This document shows positions 34,350 to 43,044 of a DNA stretch of 64,000 bases, in pieces. The first letter of the stretch is position 1. Each line of letters begins with the position of its first letter. The position numbers and the translations under genes are program-made. The notes under the pieces were generated by a model. The model saw only the letters and a list, made by a program, of their open reading frames with translations. It had not been told where the DNA came from and did not search any database. Source of the DNA: Acetobacter peroxydans (GTDB taxonomy: Bacteria > Pseudomonadota > Alphaproteobacteria > Acetobacterales > Acetobacteraceae); NCBI RefSeq assembly GCF_006539345.1, contig NZ_BJMV01000001.1:434001-498000 (forward strand). Direction: 5' to 3'.

Positions 34350-34370
34350 ACCGCCCCTGAAAGAGGCGGC
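34350..34370 (-). terminator. Possible terminator of the aldehyde dehydrogenase gene
   Basis: Just past the stop of the dehydrogenase gene, ACCGCC (34350-34355) faces GGCGGC (34365-34370) around CCTGAAAGA. On the minus strand it is followed by CCTTTATG, a poor T-run. The stretch from the tRNA to here (34190-34349) holds nothing else that I can recognise. Confidence 0.4.
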
Positions 34371-34386
34371 CCCATACGCATGACGT

Positions 34387-35775
34387 TTAGAACGGTGCGT
34401 CGATGTCCACAACGTCGATCAGCTTGTGATTGACGAATTCCTTGATCCCAAGGCCAATCAACTCACGACCGTGGCCGGAGCGGGCCACACCACCAAACGG
34501 CAGGTCAGCCTTGACCATAGTGGGATGGTTGATGAACACCATGCCCGTGTAGATGCGCCGGGCAACGGCCACACCACGCTCCGTGTCGCGGGTAAAGACA
34601 GAGCCGCCAAGGCCGTAGGGCGAATCATTGGCGATTCTGATCGCGTCTTCGTCGTTCTTCGCGCGGTAGAGCTGCGTAACCGGGCCAAAAAACTCCCAAT
34701 GGCGTGCGGGATTGTTCTCAAGCCCCGTGATCAACAGCGGCTGAAAGAACGAACCCTGTTCGGGTACCGGCGCGCCAATGACTTCAACCGTCGCACCCAG
34801 CTTGCGGGCTTCTTCCACCTGATCGCGCAGATCATCAGCCGCCTTGCGGGAGGAAAGCGGCGCCAGCGTGGTTTCCGGGGACATCGGGTCACCTGCGCGC
34901 AGTTCGGCAACGCCTTTTTTGTAGAGTTCCACAAAACGATCGTAGATCGCGTCAGCCACGATCAGGCGCTTGGCAGAAACGCAAACCTGCCCTGCGTTCC
35001 AGTGACGTCCGAAAACGGCCCATTTGACGGCCTTTTCGAGTTCCGCATCTTCCAGAACAATGAAGGCATCCGCCCCGCCCAGTTCCATGGTCGCCTTCTT
35101 GAGGGCCTTGCCCGCCGTTGCGGCAACGATGGAGCCAGCCCCTTCGGAACCGGTGAGTGCGACGCCGCACACACGTGGGTCGTTCAGCACGGTTTCCGTG
35201 TGGTGGCGGGCAAGGTACAGGTTGCGGAATGCTCCGTCCGGCAGGCCAGCCTTCTTCATCAGTTCATCGAAAATGGCGGCGCACTGCGGCACGTTGGAAG
35301 CGTGCTTGAGCAGAACCGTATTTCCCGCCGAAAGCTGCGGCGCGATGATGCGGGCGATCTGATAGTACGGGAAGTTCCAGGGTTCGATAGCCAGAACAAT
35401 GCCCTGCGGTTCATACACCAGCATGGCCTTGCCCTCTTCCGGGGTCTTGACCGGCAGGGCTTCGCTTTTCAGCAGGCGCTCTGCATGTTCCGCATAGTAT
35501 TCGAAGATTTCCGCTGAAAGGATCACTTCCGCCCGCGCTTCGGTCAGCAGCTTGCCCATTTCGAGCGTCAGCAGGCTGGCATACTCATCCAGATTGTCGC
35601 GCAGAATGGTTGCGGCTGCCGTCATGACCTTCGCACGTTCAGCGAAAGAAGTTTCGCGCCAGTTCAGAAACGCGCCATAGGCACCATCAAGGGCGGCCTG
35701 CACTTCCTGATCGGTCGCATCGGGAAAAACCTTGAGGGTCTCGCCGGTGTAGGGGTTCGTTGTGGCGTAAGCCAT
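34387..35775 (-). CDS. NAD(P)-dependent succinate-semialdehyde dehydrogenase (Sad/YneI-like)
   Basis: This aldehyde dehydrogenase has 462 residues, the same length as E. coli Sad (YneI), and shares its N-terminal NPxTGE and C-terminal pattern. Catalytic residues are Glu231 in ELGGADAF and Cys265 in AGQVCVSAKR; the cofactor region includes EPWNFP (131-136). It probably oxidises succinate semialdehyde, but substrate choice in this family is broad. The start at 35775 (MAYATTNPYTGE) has GGAG about 9 nt upstream. It is divergent from an AraC-type regulator across 233 bp, a layout that suggests local control. Confidence 0.88.
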   Translation of the reverse strand: MAYATTNPYTGETLKVFPDATDQEVQAALDGAYGAFLNWRETSFAERAKVMTAAATILRDNLDEYASLLTLEMGKLLTEARAEVILSAEIFEYYAEHAERLLKSEALPVKTPEEGKAMLVYEPQGIVLAIEPWNFPYYQIARIIAPQLSAGNTVLLKHASNVPQCAAIFDELMKKAGLPDGAFRNLYLARHHTETVLNDPRVCGVALTGSEGAGSIVAATAGKALKKATMELGGADAFIVLEDAELEKAVKWAVFGRHWNAGQVCVSAKRLIVADAIYDRFVELYKKGVAELRAGDPMSPETTLAPLSSRKAADDLRDQVEEARKLGATVEVIGAPVPEQGSFFQPLLITGLENNPARHWEFFGPVTQLYRAKNDEDAIRIANDSPYGLGGSVFTRDTERGVAVARRIYTGMVFINHPTMVKADLPFGGVARSGHGRELIGLGIKEFVNHKLIDVVDIDAPF

Positions 35776-36008
35776 GATGTTTTTCTCCGTTCGTAAACGC
35801 GCTGGCACCATGCGACAGTCACGCCCGTTACGGTATGGCAAATTCTCTCCTGTTATTGCCTGATCCTGTCAGGGTGGAGAATTCCTTACGATAAATTCCG
35901 TTTAATTTTATGCGCACAGTTTGCCTTATCGTATCTTGCATATAAAAATATGCGTGATTCAGGCAATCGACGGAGGCCTTGGGTCGGTCAGGACGCAAGG
36001 AGCAGGAC

Positions 36009-36917
36009 ATGACGGATCATCTGGCGGCACTTCAGGCGCTTGTCAGGCGGCATTGCCGTCAGCATCGGGTGGCAACGGCCATTCCCGAGCTGACTCTGTA
36101 TAGCGCCGAGGCCGTGAGTGAGCCCCTGACCTTTGTTTCAGAGCCGCAGGTTTATGTCATTGTGCAGGGCCGCCAGCAGGTCATGCTGCGCGACAAGGTG
36201 TTCGATTATGATGCCAGCCATTACCTTGTAACGGCGGTCGATCTTCCGGTTGCGGGCTGCATTACGCAGGCCACGCCTGAAATGCCCTATCTGGCACTGT
36301 GCCTGGCACTCGACCCGGCGCAGATCGCCGAGCTGCTGCTGGTTGTTAATGACAGGCAGGTTGATCCTTACCAAGCCTGTATCATGGGTATGGGGCTGAG
36401 CCCGCTCAACAGCAACATTACCGACCCGCTGTTACGTCTGTTACGACTGCTGGATCAGCCTGAGGATATTTCCATCCTCAAGCCCATGATCATGCGCGAA
36501 CTGCTGTACAGGATTTTGCAGGGAGATCAGGGCTGCGCGCTTAAGCAGATCGCAACGGCAGGCAGTACGCTGTCGCAGATCAACCGTGCCATACACTGGA
36601 TGTCGCAGCATTATTCCGAACCGTTCGACATCGCCAGCGTGGCGCGGATCGCGGGCATGAGCCTGTCCACATTTCACCGGCATTTCAGGGCCGCCACCAA
36701 TATGAGCCCCCTGCAATATCGTACCCAGCGGCGGCTGCAGGAGGCCCGGCGTCGTATGGTTAGCGAGCAGATTGACGCAGCGGAGGCGGCGTTTGCCGTC
36801 GGGTACGAAAGCCCTTCACAGTTCAGTCGGGAATACCGGCGCATGTTCGGGCGTCCTCCTGGGCAGGACGCCCATCATGTTCGCGTGGCGCAGGAAAGCG
36901 CGCCCGTCCGGGGTTGA
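36009..36917 (+). CDS. AraC family transcriptional regulator
   Basis: This 302-residue regulator has an N-terminal AraC_N-type (cupin-like) domain (TFVSEPQVYVIVQGRQQVML, and PYLALCLALDP) and a C-terminal pair of helix-turn-helix motifs (from IASVARIAGMSLSTFHRHF to YESPSQFSREYRRMFG). The start at 36009 (MTDHLAAL) is preferred because AGGA precedes it and the ten residues before it are not conserved. It is divergent from the aldehyde dehydrogenase gene, its most likely target; the 233-bp gap between them must hold both promoters. Confidence 0.9.
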   Translation: MTDHLAALQALVRRHCRQHRVATAIPELTLYSAEAVSEPLTFVSEPQVYVIVQGRQQVMLRDKVFDYDASHYLVTAVDLPVAGCITQATPEMPYLALCLALDPAQIAELLLVVNDRQVDPYQACIMGMGLSPLNSNITDPLLRLLRLLDQPEDISILKPMIMRELLYRILQGDQGCALKQIATAGSTLSQINRAIHWMSQHYSEPFDIASVARIAGMSLSTFHRHFRAATNMSPLQYRTQRRLQEARRRMVSEQIDAAEAAFAVGYESPSQFSREYRRMFGRPPGQDAHHVRVAQESAPVRG

Positions 36918-36948
36918 GTGTATGGACCGTCCCGTCCGCGCCATTTCC

Positions 36949-37785
36949 TCAGCGCGCGTCTTTCTGCCCGACCGCCAGAGCAAGCAGAATACGCTCGCGT
37001 AGTCCTTGCGGCACAAGGCGTGTCAACACTTCCAGCACACGGAATGGCCAAGGGAAGACACAGACAGCCTGCCTGCGTGCGATGGCGCGGGCGCAGAGCC
37101 GGGCCGCTTTTTTAGCGGAAACAAGGAAAGGCCGGGGGCCTTCAAGCCGCTGGCTCATGGGGGTATCGACAAAGCCGGGGGCTATCAGAGTTACGGCGAT
37201 ATCATGTTGTCGCCAGCCCAGCCCGGCCGCCTTGGCAAAAAAGGCGAGCCCCGCCTTGGAACTGCTGTAGGACGCGGCAAACGGCAGTTCGTAAAACGCT
37301 GCCACCGACCCGAAAAGCGCGATACGTCCGCCCCCGCGCTCCGCCATGCCCTGCGCTGCAGCGGTAGCCAGCGCCACAGGCGTAGAATAATTCACCTGCG
37401 CCAGTTGCAGAACCTTGTCGGGACTTTCCGTCGTGCTACCGGGCGTCTGGATATCCGACAGCCCGGCCCCCAGAATGACCAGATCAGGACTGCTAGCGGC
37501 GTCATCCTCACGATACGCGCTCAGGGCCGCCTGTCCATCACACAGATCGACCTCTCTGGTTTCGACAGTTGCGCCCAGGCTGCAACATTGCGTGGCAAGA
37601 TCAGCCAGTTTCTGCGGGTTACGGCCCCACAGGATAAGCTTGCGGCCCGGCGCGGCATAGGTGCGTGCAAGCTCCGCACCTATGCCGCCGGATGCGCCGG
37701 TAATCAGGATTGTGCGCGGGGCGTAGGGTGCGGTTGTCTCGGCTTTCAATATTTTTTCCTTTCCCATCGAGGCGGAATAAGGCAT
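36949..37785 (-). CDS. Short-chain dehydrogenase/reductase family protein
   Basis: This is a 278-residue Rossmann oxidoreductase with the nucleotide-binding TGASGGIG near residue 29, a LGAGLSD stretch (NNAG position), catalytic Ser in LFGSVAAFYEL and Tyr-x3-Lys in YSSSKAG. A hydrophobic/basic C-terminal tail (FRVLEVLTRLVPQGLRERIL) suggests membrane association, as in many SDRs of lipid metabolism. The substrate is unknown. Start choices are 37785 (AGG about 5 nt upstream) or 37767. It is divergent from the GNAT-fold gene. Confidence 0.85.
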   Translation of the reverse strand: MPYSASMGKEKILKAETTAPYAPRTILITGASGGIGAELARTYAAPGRKLILWGRNPQKLADLATQCCSLGATVETREVDLCDGQAALSAYREDDAASSPDLVILGAGLSDIQTPGSTTESPDKVLQLAQVNYSTPVALATAAAQGMAERGGGRIALFGSVAAFYELPFAASYSSSKAGLAFFAKAAGLGWRQHDIAVTLIAPGFVDTPMSQRLEGPRPFLVSAKKAARLCARAIARRQAVCVFPWPFRVLEVLTRLVPQGLRERILLALAVGQKDAR

Positions 37786-37823
37786 CACGCCTGATGTTTT
37801 TACGCGCAGATGACGGAGTGGCA

Positions 37824-38969
37824 ATGTCTTCCCCGATCCAGATCACCGTATCTCCTGTTTCGGGATATCGTCACCTTTCGACCTTTATAAAGCTTCCTCG
37901 CCGACTTTACGATGGCCTGCCCGGCTATGTGCCGCCGCTCGATATGGAAGAGCGTGACCTGCTTTCGCCCCGCAAGTCCGCATTTTACGACCACGGTTTC
38001 GGCTGTTATTTTCTGGCGTGGCGCAACGGCGTGCCGGTGGGGCGTATTTCTGCCCAGATTGATGCGCTGGTTCTGCAGCAGCCCGGGCCGCGTACCGGCT
38101 TTTTTGGCGCGCTGGACACGGTTGATCCAGAGTGCGTTGCCCCTTTGCTTCATGCTGCGGAAACGTGGCTGAAAACCCGTCAGATCGAGCGTATTCGCGG
38201 CCCGTGGAGCCTGAACAGCAACGGACAGTCTGGCCTCATGGTGGAAGGCCAGAACGAAGCGCCCATGATCGGCACGCCGTGGCATCCGGCCATGCTTGGC
38301 GACGCGGTGGAAAAAGCGGGTTATGCGCGCGCCATTGATCTTTTGTCCTACCGCATGGAAACCGGCCCCGCCGCGGAGCAGGCCAACCAGTTGCCCCCGC
38401 GTCTGCGTGATCGGATGGGCAATATCCGTATGCGCGGCCTGCGGATGGACCATATTAACGAAGATGCCGAAATCCTGCGCGACATCTACAACGATGCCTG
38501 GGCGGACACATGGGGCAATGTACCGCTGACCCAACGCGAGGTACAGGGACTGCTCAAGGCGCTCAAACCTATTTTGCGGTCCGAGCAGTACGTGCTCGCC
38601 GAAGTGGATGGAGAGCCTGCGGCCATTGCGCTGGTCGTGCCCAATATGTTCGACGTTGCAGGTGATCTGGGTGGCGCGCCCTCGCCTCTGGGCTGGTTGC
38701 AACTGGGCACGCGCGTTGCGCGGCACGAGTTCACCTCAGCCCGTGTTGTGTTGCTGGGCGTGCGTAAAAAATACCTGGGCACGGCACTGCGGGCCATGTT
38801 GCCTGCTCTGATTATCGATGAGTTGATGCGTCGGGGCCATGCTCTGCCCTACCGCAGGATTGAACTCGGCTGGGTGCTGGAAAGTCATGAGGGTCTGCGG
38901 GCGCTCATCGAGCGGATTGCCCCCAAACCCTACAAGCGGCACCGGATGTATGAAAAGCAACTGGCCTGA
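37824..38969 (+). CDS. GNAT-fold protein of unknown function
   Basis: This 381-residue protein belongs to a family widespread in alphaproteobacteria and usually left as hypothetical or N-acetyltransferase-like. Visible blocks are FIKLPRRLYDGLPGYVPPL, GRISAQIDAL, WSLNSNGQSGLMVEGQNEAPM and a C-terminal IELGWVLESHEGLRALIERI that resembles the acetyl-CoA-binding end of GNAT enzymes. No substrate can be named. The start at 37824 is family-like; an upstream ATG at 37794 would overlap the SDR start region. Its stop codon lies in the loop of a hairpin (see the terminator at 38957). Confidence 0.75.
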   Translation: MSSPIQITVSPVSGYRHLSTFIKLPRRLYDGLPGYVPPLDMEERDLLSPRKSAFYDHGFGCYFLAWRNGVPVGRISAQIDALVLQQPGPRTGFFGALDTVDPECVAPLLHAAETWLKTRQIERIRGPWSLNSNGQSGLMVEGQNEAPMIGTPWHPAMLGDAVEKAGYARAIDLLSYRMETGPAAEQANQLPPRLRDRMGNIRMRGLRMDHINEDAEILRDIYNDAWADTWGNVPLTQREVQGLLKALKPILRSEQYVLAEVDGEPAAIALVVPNMFDVAGDLGGAPSPLGWLQLGTRVARHEFTSARVVLLGVRKKYLGTALRAMLPALIIDELMRRGHALPYRRIELGWVLESHEGLRALIERIAPKPYKRHRMYEKQLA

Positions 38970-38980
38970 AGGCCAGTTGC
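38957..38980 (-). terminator. Intrinsic terminator of the thiL operon, inside the 3' end of the GNAT gene
   Basis: GCAACTGGCC (38957-38966) and GGCCAGTTGC (38971-38980) form a perfect 10-bp stem with a TGAA loop. On the minus strand, downstream of thiL, it is followed by TTTTC. The plus-strand GNAT stop codon (38967-38969) is within the loop. Confidence 0.75.
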
Positions 38981-39002
38981 TACACGGCTGGCAGCCGCTC
39001 CG

Positions 39003-40007
39003 TTAAAGGTGGCTCCATCCTCCACGCTTGAAAACCATCGGAGCGCCAGCCGCATCTATGACCCGGACACCCGGCTGTTCACCTGAGTCCGTTGCGGCGT
39101 CGAATGTGCCAATACGGGTCAGGGAAACTGGGCCATGCGGCGTCTGTAAGGCACCGTGGCGTTGCAGGGCCAGTTCCCGCTCGGGCGGGACTGCCATCAG
39201 AATTTCGTAGTCGTCCCCACCAGTCAGGCAGGTTTCCAGCCAGCTTGAACCTGCGGCCCGAGCGGCTTCAGACAGGGGAACATCCGCAGCGCGGATTGTA
39301 ACGGACAGGCCATTTTCCCTCGCCAGATGCCCTGCATCCTGCATCAGCCCGTCTGACACATCCATGGCGGCCGAAGCCAGTCCGTAAAGGGGCAGGCCGA
39401 TACGGGGTTCCGGCGTGCGGTACCGCCGCGCCAGAATGCCACTGGGGTCAGGAATGTTGCCCAGAAGGGCTTGCAGGCCAAGAGCGCCATCGCCAATCGT
39501 GCCAGTTACCCACAGCCCGTCTCCAGCCTGTGCGCCGCGTCGCTGGACGGCCTGTCCCGGAAGGACTGAGCCGACGATGGTCAGCGACAGAACGAGCGGC
39601 CCTGTCGTTGATGTGGTGTCTCCCCCCATCAGGGTCAGGCCGAACCGCTCCTGATCAGCCTTCAGCCCGAGGCTGAAGGCTTCAAACCACTCGTCGCTAA
39701 TGTGCGGGGGGCGCGCCAGCGTCAGCAACCAGCCTTCTGGCTGTGCGCCCATAGCCGCCAGATCAGAAAGGTTGCAGCGCAGCAGCTTGCCGCCCACTGT
39801 ATCGGGTGGGTCGGATGGCAGAAAATGCACATTTTCGACCATCGCATCCGCCGCTAGGACCAGTTCACGCCCATGTGGAGGGGTGAACAGTGCGGCATCA
39901 TCCCGCAGGCCAAGGGCTGCCGGACCGGCAAGGCCAGCGAAGCAGCGCCGGATAAAGCTGAACTCTCCCGGAAGGTCAGTCAGGCTGGCTGTCGGCTTTC
40001 GTGTCAT
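39003..40007 (-). CDS. thiL: Thiamine-monophosphate kinase
   Basis: ThiL phosphorylates thiamine monophosphate to the active diphosphate. Family blocks are GEFSFIRRCF, LRDDAALF, AADAMVENVHF, the metal-binding MGGDTTST and the C-terminal AMDVSDGLMQDAGH and TGGDDYEIL. At 334 residues the length is normal. Its 5' end overlaps nusB by 32 nt. The product cofactor is needed by the PdhA/PdhB enzyme encoded at the left of the window. Confidence 0.95.
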   Translation of the reverse strand: MTRKPTASLTDLPGEFSFIRRCFAGLAGPAALGLRDDAALFTPPHGRELVLAADAMVENVHFLPSDPPDTVGGKLLRCNLSDLAAMGAQPEGWLLTLARPPHISDEWFEAFSLGLKADQERFGLTLMGGDTTSTTGPLVLSLTIVGSVLPGQAVQRRGAQAGDGLWVTGTIGDGALGLQALLGNIPDPSGILARRYRTPEPRIGLPLYGLASAAMDVSDGLMQDAGHLARENGLSVTIRAADVPLSEAARAAGSSWLETCLTGGDDYEILMAVPPERELALQRHGALQTPHGPVSLTRIGTFDAATDSGEQPGVRVIDAAGAPMVFKRGGWSHL

Positions 40008-40500
40008 GCCCGTCTGTCGCGTTCATCTGCTTGAAGACCGTATCCAGCACGCCGTTGATCAGGCGCGGCTCGTCTCCAGAGAAAAAACCATGCGCGACAT
40101 CCATGTATTCGTTGATCAGCACCGGGGCTGGCGCGTCGCCGGCACGGGCTTCCGCAATGGCGGCCATCAGCAGGGCGCGCAGTACGGGGTCAAGGCGCTC
40201 GATAGGCCATGTCGCGGGCAGCGTCTCGCTGATAGTCTGGGTAAGGCTCGTGTGAGCCGAGACCGTATCGCGGACGATGGTCGTGAACAGGCGGGTATCC
40301 GCCTCAGGAATGCAGCCGTCCTCATAGCTTGCGCCGTCCAGGGTCGAGCCGAAACGGTGCAGCAGAAACTGCTCGATCACGCTATCGGGACGGTCGCCAT
40401 TCTGCTCAATCTGAAACAGCGCCTGCACAGCCGCCACACGCGCGGCGGTGCGTGGCCTGCTGGCTGGTGTCAGCCGAGGTTGATCCTGTAATCCTGTCAT
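39976..40500 (-). CDS. nusB: Transcription antitermination factor NusB
   Basis: NusB binds boxA RNA with S10 (NusE) in rRNA antitermination. The 174-residue protein shows the all-helical family pattern (ARVAAVQALFQIEQ, LIRA-like WPIERLDPVLRALLMAAIAE and VLINEYMDVAHGFFSGDEPRLINGVLD). The N-terminus carries a short basic, Pro-rich extension. It is between nrdR and thiL on the same strand. Confidence 0.95.
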   Translation of the reverse strand: MTGLQDQPRLTPASRPRTAARVAAVQALFQIEQNGDRPDSVIEQFLLHRFGSTLDGASYEDGCIPEADTRLFTTIVRDTVSAHTSLTQTISETLPATWPIERLDPVLRALLMAAIAEARAGDAPAPVLINEYMDVAHGFFSGDEPRLINGVLDTVFKQMNATDGHDTKADSQPD

Positions 40501-40552
40501 CCGTCTCTCCTGCCGCGTGGGTGCGTTTCATGACGCTTTTATGCCGCAAGGT

Positions 40553-41029
40553 CTAGCTTTTTTCTGTGCCATGCTGCGGATGTGTTTCCATCAGGTTAAG
40601 AATTTCCGAGAAATCCCTTGCCTCGCGAAAATCCCTGTAAACGCTGGCAAAGCGGACGTACCCTACGCTGTCCACTTCCTTGAGGGCGTCCATGGCCAGT
40701 TCCCCCACCTGCGCGGTCGTAACTTCGGTTTCGCCACTGGCTTCGAGCTGGCGGACAATGCCGGTTACAATCTGTTCAATCTGCTCTTCCGAGACAGGGC
40801 GTTTGCGCAGGGCTATCCGTATGGACCGGACGAGTTTTTCCCGCTCAAAGGGGGTGCGCCGTCCGTCATGTTTGACAATGACAAGTTCCCGAAGCTGCAC
40901 ACGCTCAACCGTGCTGAAACGCTGCCCGCAGGACAGGCAGGCCCGCCTGCGCCGGATGGCCGAGCCTTCCTCGTTCGGGCGGCTGTCTTTAACCTGACTG
41001 TCGTGGTGCCCGCAAAAGGGACAACGCAT
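40553..41029 (-). CDS. nrdR: Transcriptional repressor NrdR
   Basis: NrdR represses ribonucleotide reductase genes in response to ATP/dATP. It has the N-terminal zinc ribbon (CPFCG ... CLSCGQRF) and the ATP-cone domain ([17 protein letters not shown] to [13 protein letters not shown]). At 158 residues the length is normal. The ATG has GGAAAGG upstream. It is followed by nusB and thiL, with recQ 114 bp upstream on the same strand. Confidence 0.96.
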   Translation of the reverse strand: MRCPFCGHHDSQVKDSRPNEEGSAIRRRRACLSCGQRFSTVERVQLRELVIVKHDGRRTPFEREKLVRSIRIALRKRPVSEEQIEQIVTGIVRQLEASGETEVTTAQVGELAMDALKEVDSVGYVRFASVYRDFREARDFSEILNLMETHPQHGTEKS

Positions 41030-41142
41030 GATGACACCCTTTCCTTCAGGCTGGTGCCCAAGGCGTTTCCCGTCGTGGCGTGAAACGTTAGAAACCTATC
41101 AGATAAGGTGTTTGGCCTGATGCGTCCATAGCCAGCACGATG

Positions 41143-43035
41143 CTACAGTCCGTGCGTGGCCAGAACCTCCAGCACAGCGTCTCCATACCGTTCCAGTTTG
41201 GAACGCCCGACCCCTTTGATATCGCCCAGCATGTCGAGATCCTGCGGTTTCTCCATAGCTATGTCGCGCAGCACGGAATCGTGGAAAATGACATAGGGCG
41301 GAATTTCCTGCTCCTGCGCTTCTTCCCGCCGCCATTTGCGCAGCGCATTGAACAGGGCCTGGCTTTCCGGTTCCAGTTCGGGACCATCTGCCGAGCCGCC
41401 TGTACGCCGCATATTTTGTTCAGCAGTCGGGCGCAGAGGGTCAGCCCTGAGGTGAATGGCCTCTTCTCCGCGCAGGATAGGCCGCGCCACGGGCTGGTTG
41501 AGCGTCAGCCCGCCAAAGCGACCCTCGGTTTTAAGGGCCCCTCTGGCAATCAGTTGCCGCGTAATGCTGCGCCAGTATGTCTCGCTCTCCTTCTGGCCGA
41601 TGCCCCAGACTGAAAGCTTGTCATGCCCGTGCCGCTGCACGGCGTCCGTCATGCGGCCACGCAGAACGCTGATGACATGCAGCGCGCCGAAACATTCACC
41701 AGTCCGGTACACGGCGGAAAGGAGCTTGCGCGCCGCTTCAGTGCCATCGAAGGTCAGAACCGGGTTCCGGCAGTTGTCGCAATGACCGCAGGGCTGCTCC
41801 AGCTCCTCGCCAAAGCAATGAAGCAGAGCCCGTGTGCGGCAGCCGGTTGTTTCTGTCAGGGCGATCATGGCTTCAAGCCGCGCGCTCATGATGCGTTTTT
41901 CGGAGTCAGGCGCTGCTGACTGATCCAGCCAGTAGCGTGCGCGGGCCATGTCCTCTCCCCCGTATAGCAATACGGTTTCCGAGGGCAGACCATCACGCCC
42001 CGCACGGCCGATCTGCTGGTAATAGGCCTCGGGCGAGGCAGGCATGTCCAGATGAACGACGGACCTGACATCCGGCCTGTCTATGCCCATGCCAAAGGCA
42101 ACCGTGGCGACGATAACCAGCGGTTCACCTGAGCGGAACCGCAGCAGGGCTGCCCGTTTTTCCTGCGGCGACAGTCCCGCATGATAGGCCAGCGCCGCCC
42201 ACCCTTTTTCCTGCAACGAGGCGGCAATCCGTTCCGTTCTGACCCGGCTGCCGCAGTAGACAATACTGGCGGCGTCCCTGTGGCGTTCCAGAACGCCCAT
42301 GAGCTGTTTCAGCTCGGAGCCTTTGGGCAACGCGGCAATATTCAGGTTTGGCCTGTGAAAGCTGGAAACCAGAACCTCGGCCTGAGGCATGTCCAGCGCG
42401 GACAGAATATCCTCGCGCGTCCGCTCGTCTGCGGTGGCAGTCAGGGCGATACGCGGCACTGCGGGAAAGTGCCGTGGCAGCGCTGTCAGGGCGCGATATT
42501 CGGGCCTGAACTCGTGCCCCCAGGCGGAAATGCAGTGTGCTTCATCAATGGCAATGACAGACAGGGGGATGCGTGTCAGCCTGTCCAGCGTGCCCGATGA
42601 AAGCAGGCGTTCAGGTGAGATATAGAGAATATCCAGCAGACCTGTTGCCATATCGGCGCGGATCTGCGCGGCTTCATGTGCCTCAAGCTCAGAATGCAGG
42701 GCCGCCGCGTTCAGGCCGAGCTGGCGCAACGCGGCAACCTGATCGTCCATAAGTGCGATCAGCGGCGAGATAACCAGCCCCATGCCGGGTCGGCAGAGGG
42801 CCGGAATTTGATAGCAGACGCTTTTACCGCCCCCCGTGGGCATAAGCACCAGCGTATCCTGACCGTGCATGACGTTTTCCACCGCCTGCGCCTGCAGGCT
42901 GCGGAAGTCGTGAAAGCCAAAAACAGCCTGCAGGACTTCCTGCGGCGTCTTGTCTGCAAACCGGTCACGCCATGGCCCGGCGTGGCCGGGCAATTCCTCT
43001 GCAAAGGGAATTGAATCGGGTGGGAAATCGTCCAA
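41143..43035 (-). CDS. recQ: ATP-dependent DNA helicase RecQ
   Basis: RecQ is a 3'-5' DNA helicase of recombination and repair. Motif I is MPTGGGKSVCYQ, motif II DEAHCISAWGHEFRPEY, motif VI QIGRAGRDG. The RecQ-Ct zinc-binding cysteines lie around CRTRALLHCFGE and CGHCDNC, a winged helix follows, and an HRDC domain closes the 630 residues. It begins 9 bp after the cydC stop, so it is probably in the same transcript. Confidence 0.95.
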   Translation of the reverse strand: MDDFPPDSIPFAEELPGHAGPWRDRFADKTPQEVLQAVFGFHDFRSLQAQAVENVMHGQDTLVLMPTGGGKSVCYQIPALCRPGMGLVISPLIALMDDQVAALRQLGLNAAALHSELEAHEAAQIRADMATGLLDILYISPERLLSSGTLDRLTRIPLSVIAIDEAHCISAWGHEFRPEYRALTALPRHFPAVPRIALTATADERTREDILSALDMPQAEVLVSSFHRPNLNIAALPKGSELKQLMGVLERHRDAASIVYCGSRVRTERIAASLQEKGWAALAYHAGLSPQEKRAALLRFRSGEPLVIVATVAFGMGIDRPDVRSVVHLDMPASPEAYYQQIGRAGRDGLPSETVLLYGGEDMARARYWLDQSAAPDSEKRIMSARLEAMIALTETTGCRTRALLHCFGEELEQPCGHCDNCRNPVLTFDGTEAARKLLSAVYRTGECFGALHVISVLRGRMTDAVQRHGHDKLSVWGIGQKESETYWRSITRQLIARGALKTEGRFGGLTLNQPVARPILRGEEAIHLRADPLRPTAEQNMRRTGGSADGPELEPESQALFNALRKWRREEAQEQEIPPYVIFHDSVLRDIAMEKPQDLDMLGDIKGVGRSKLERYGDAVLEVLATHGL

Positions 43036-43044
43036 AATACCAGC

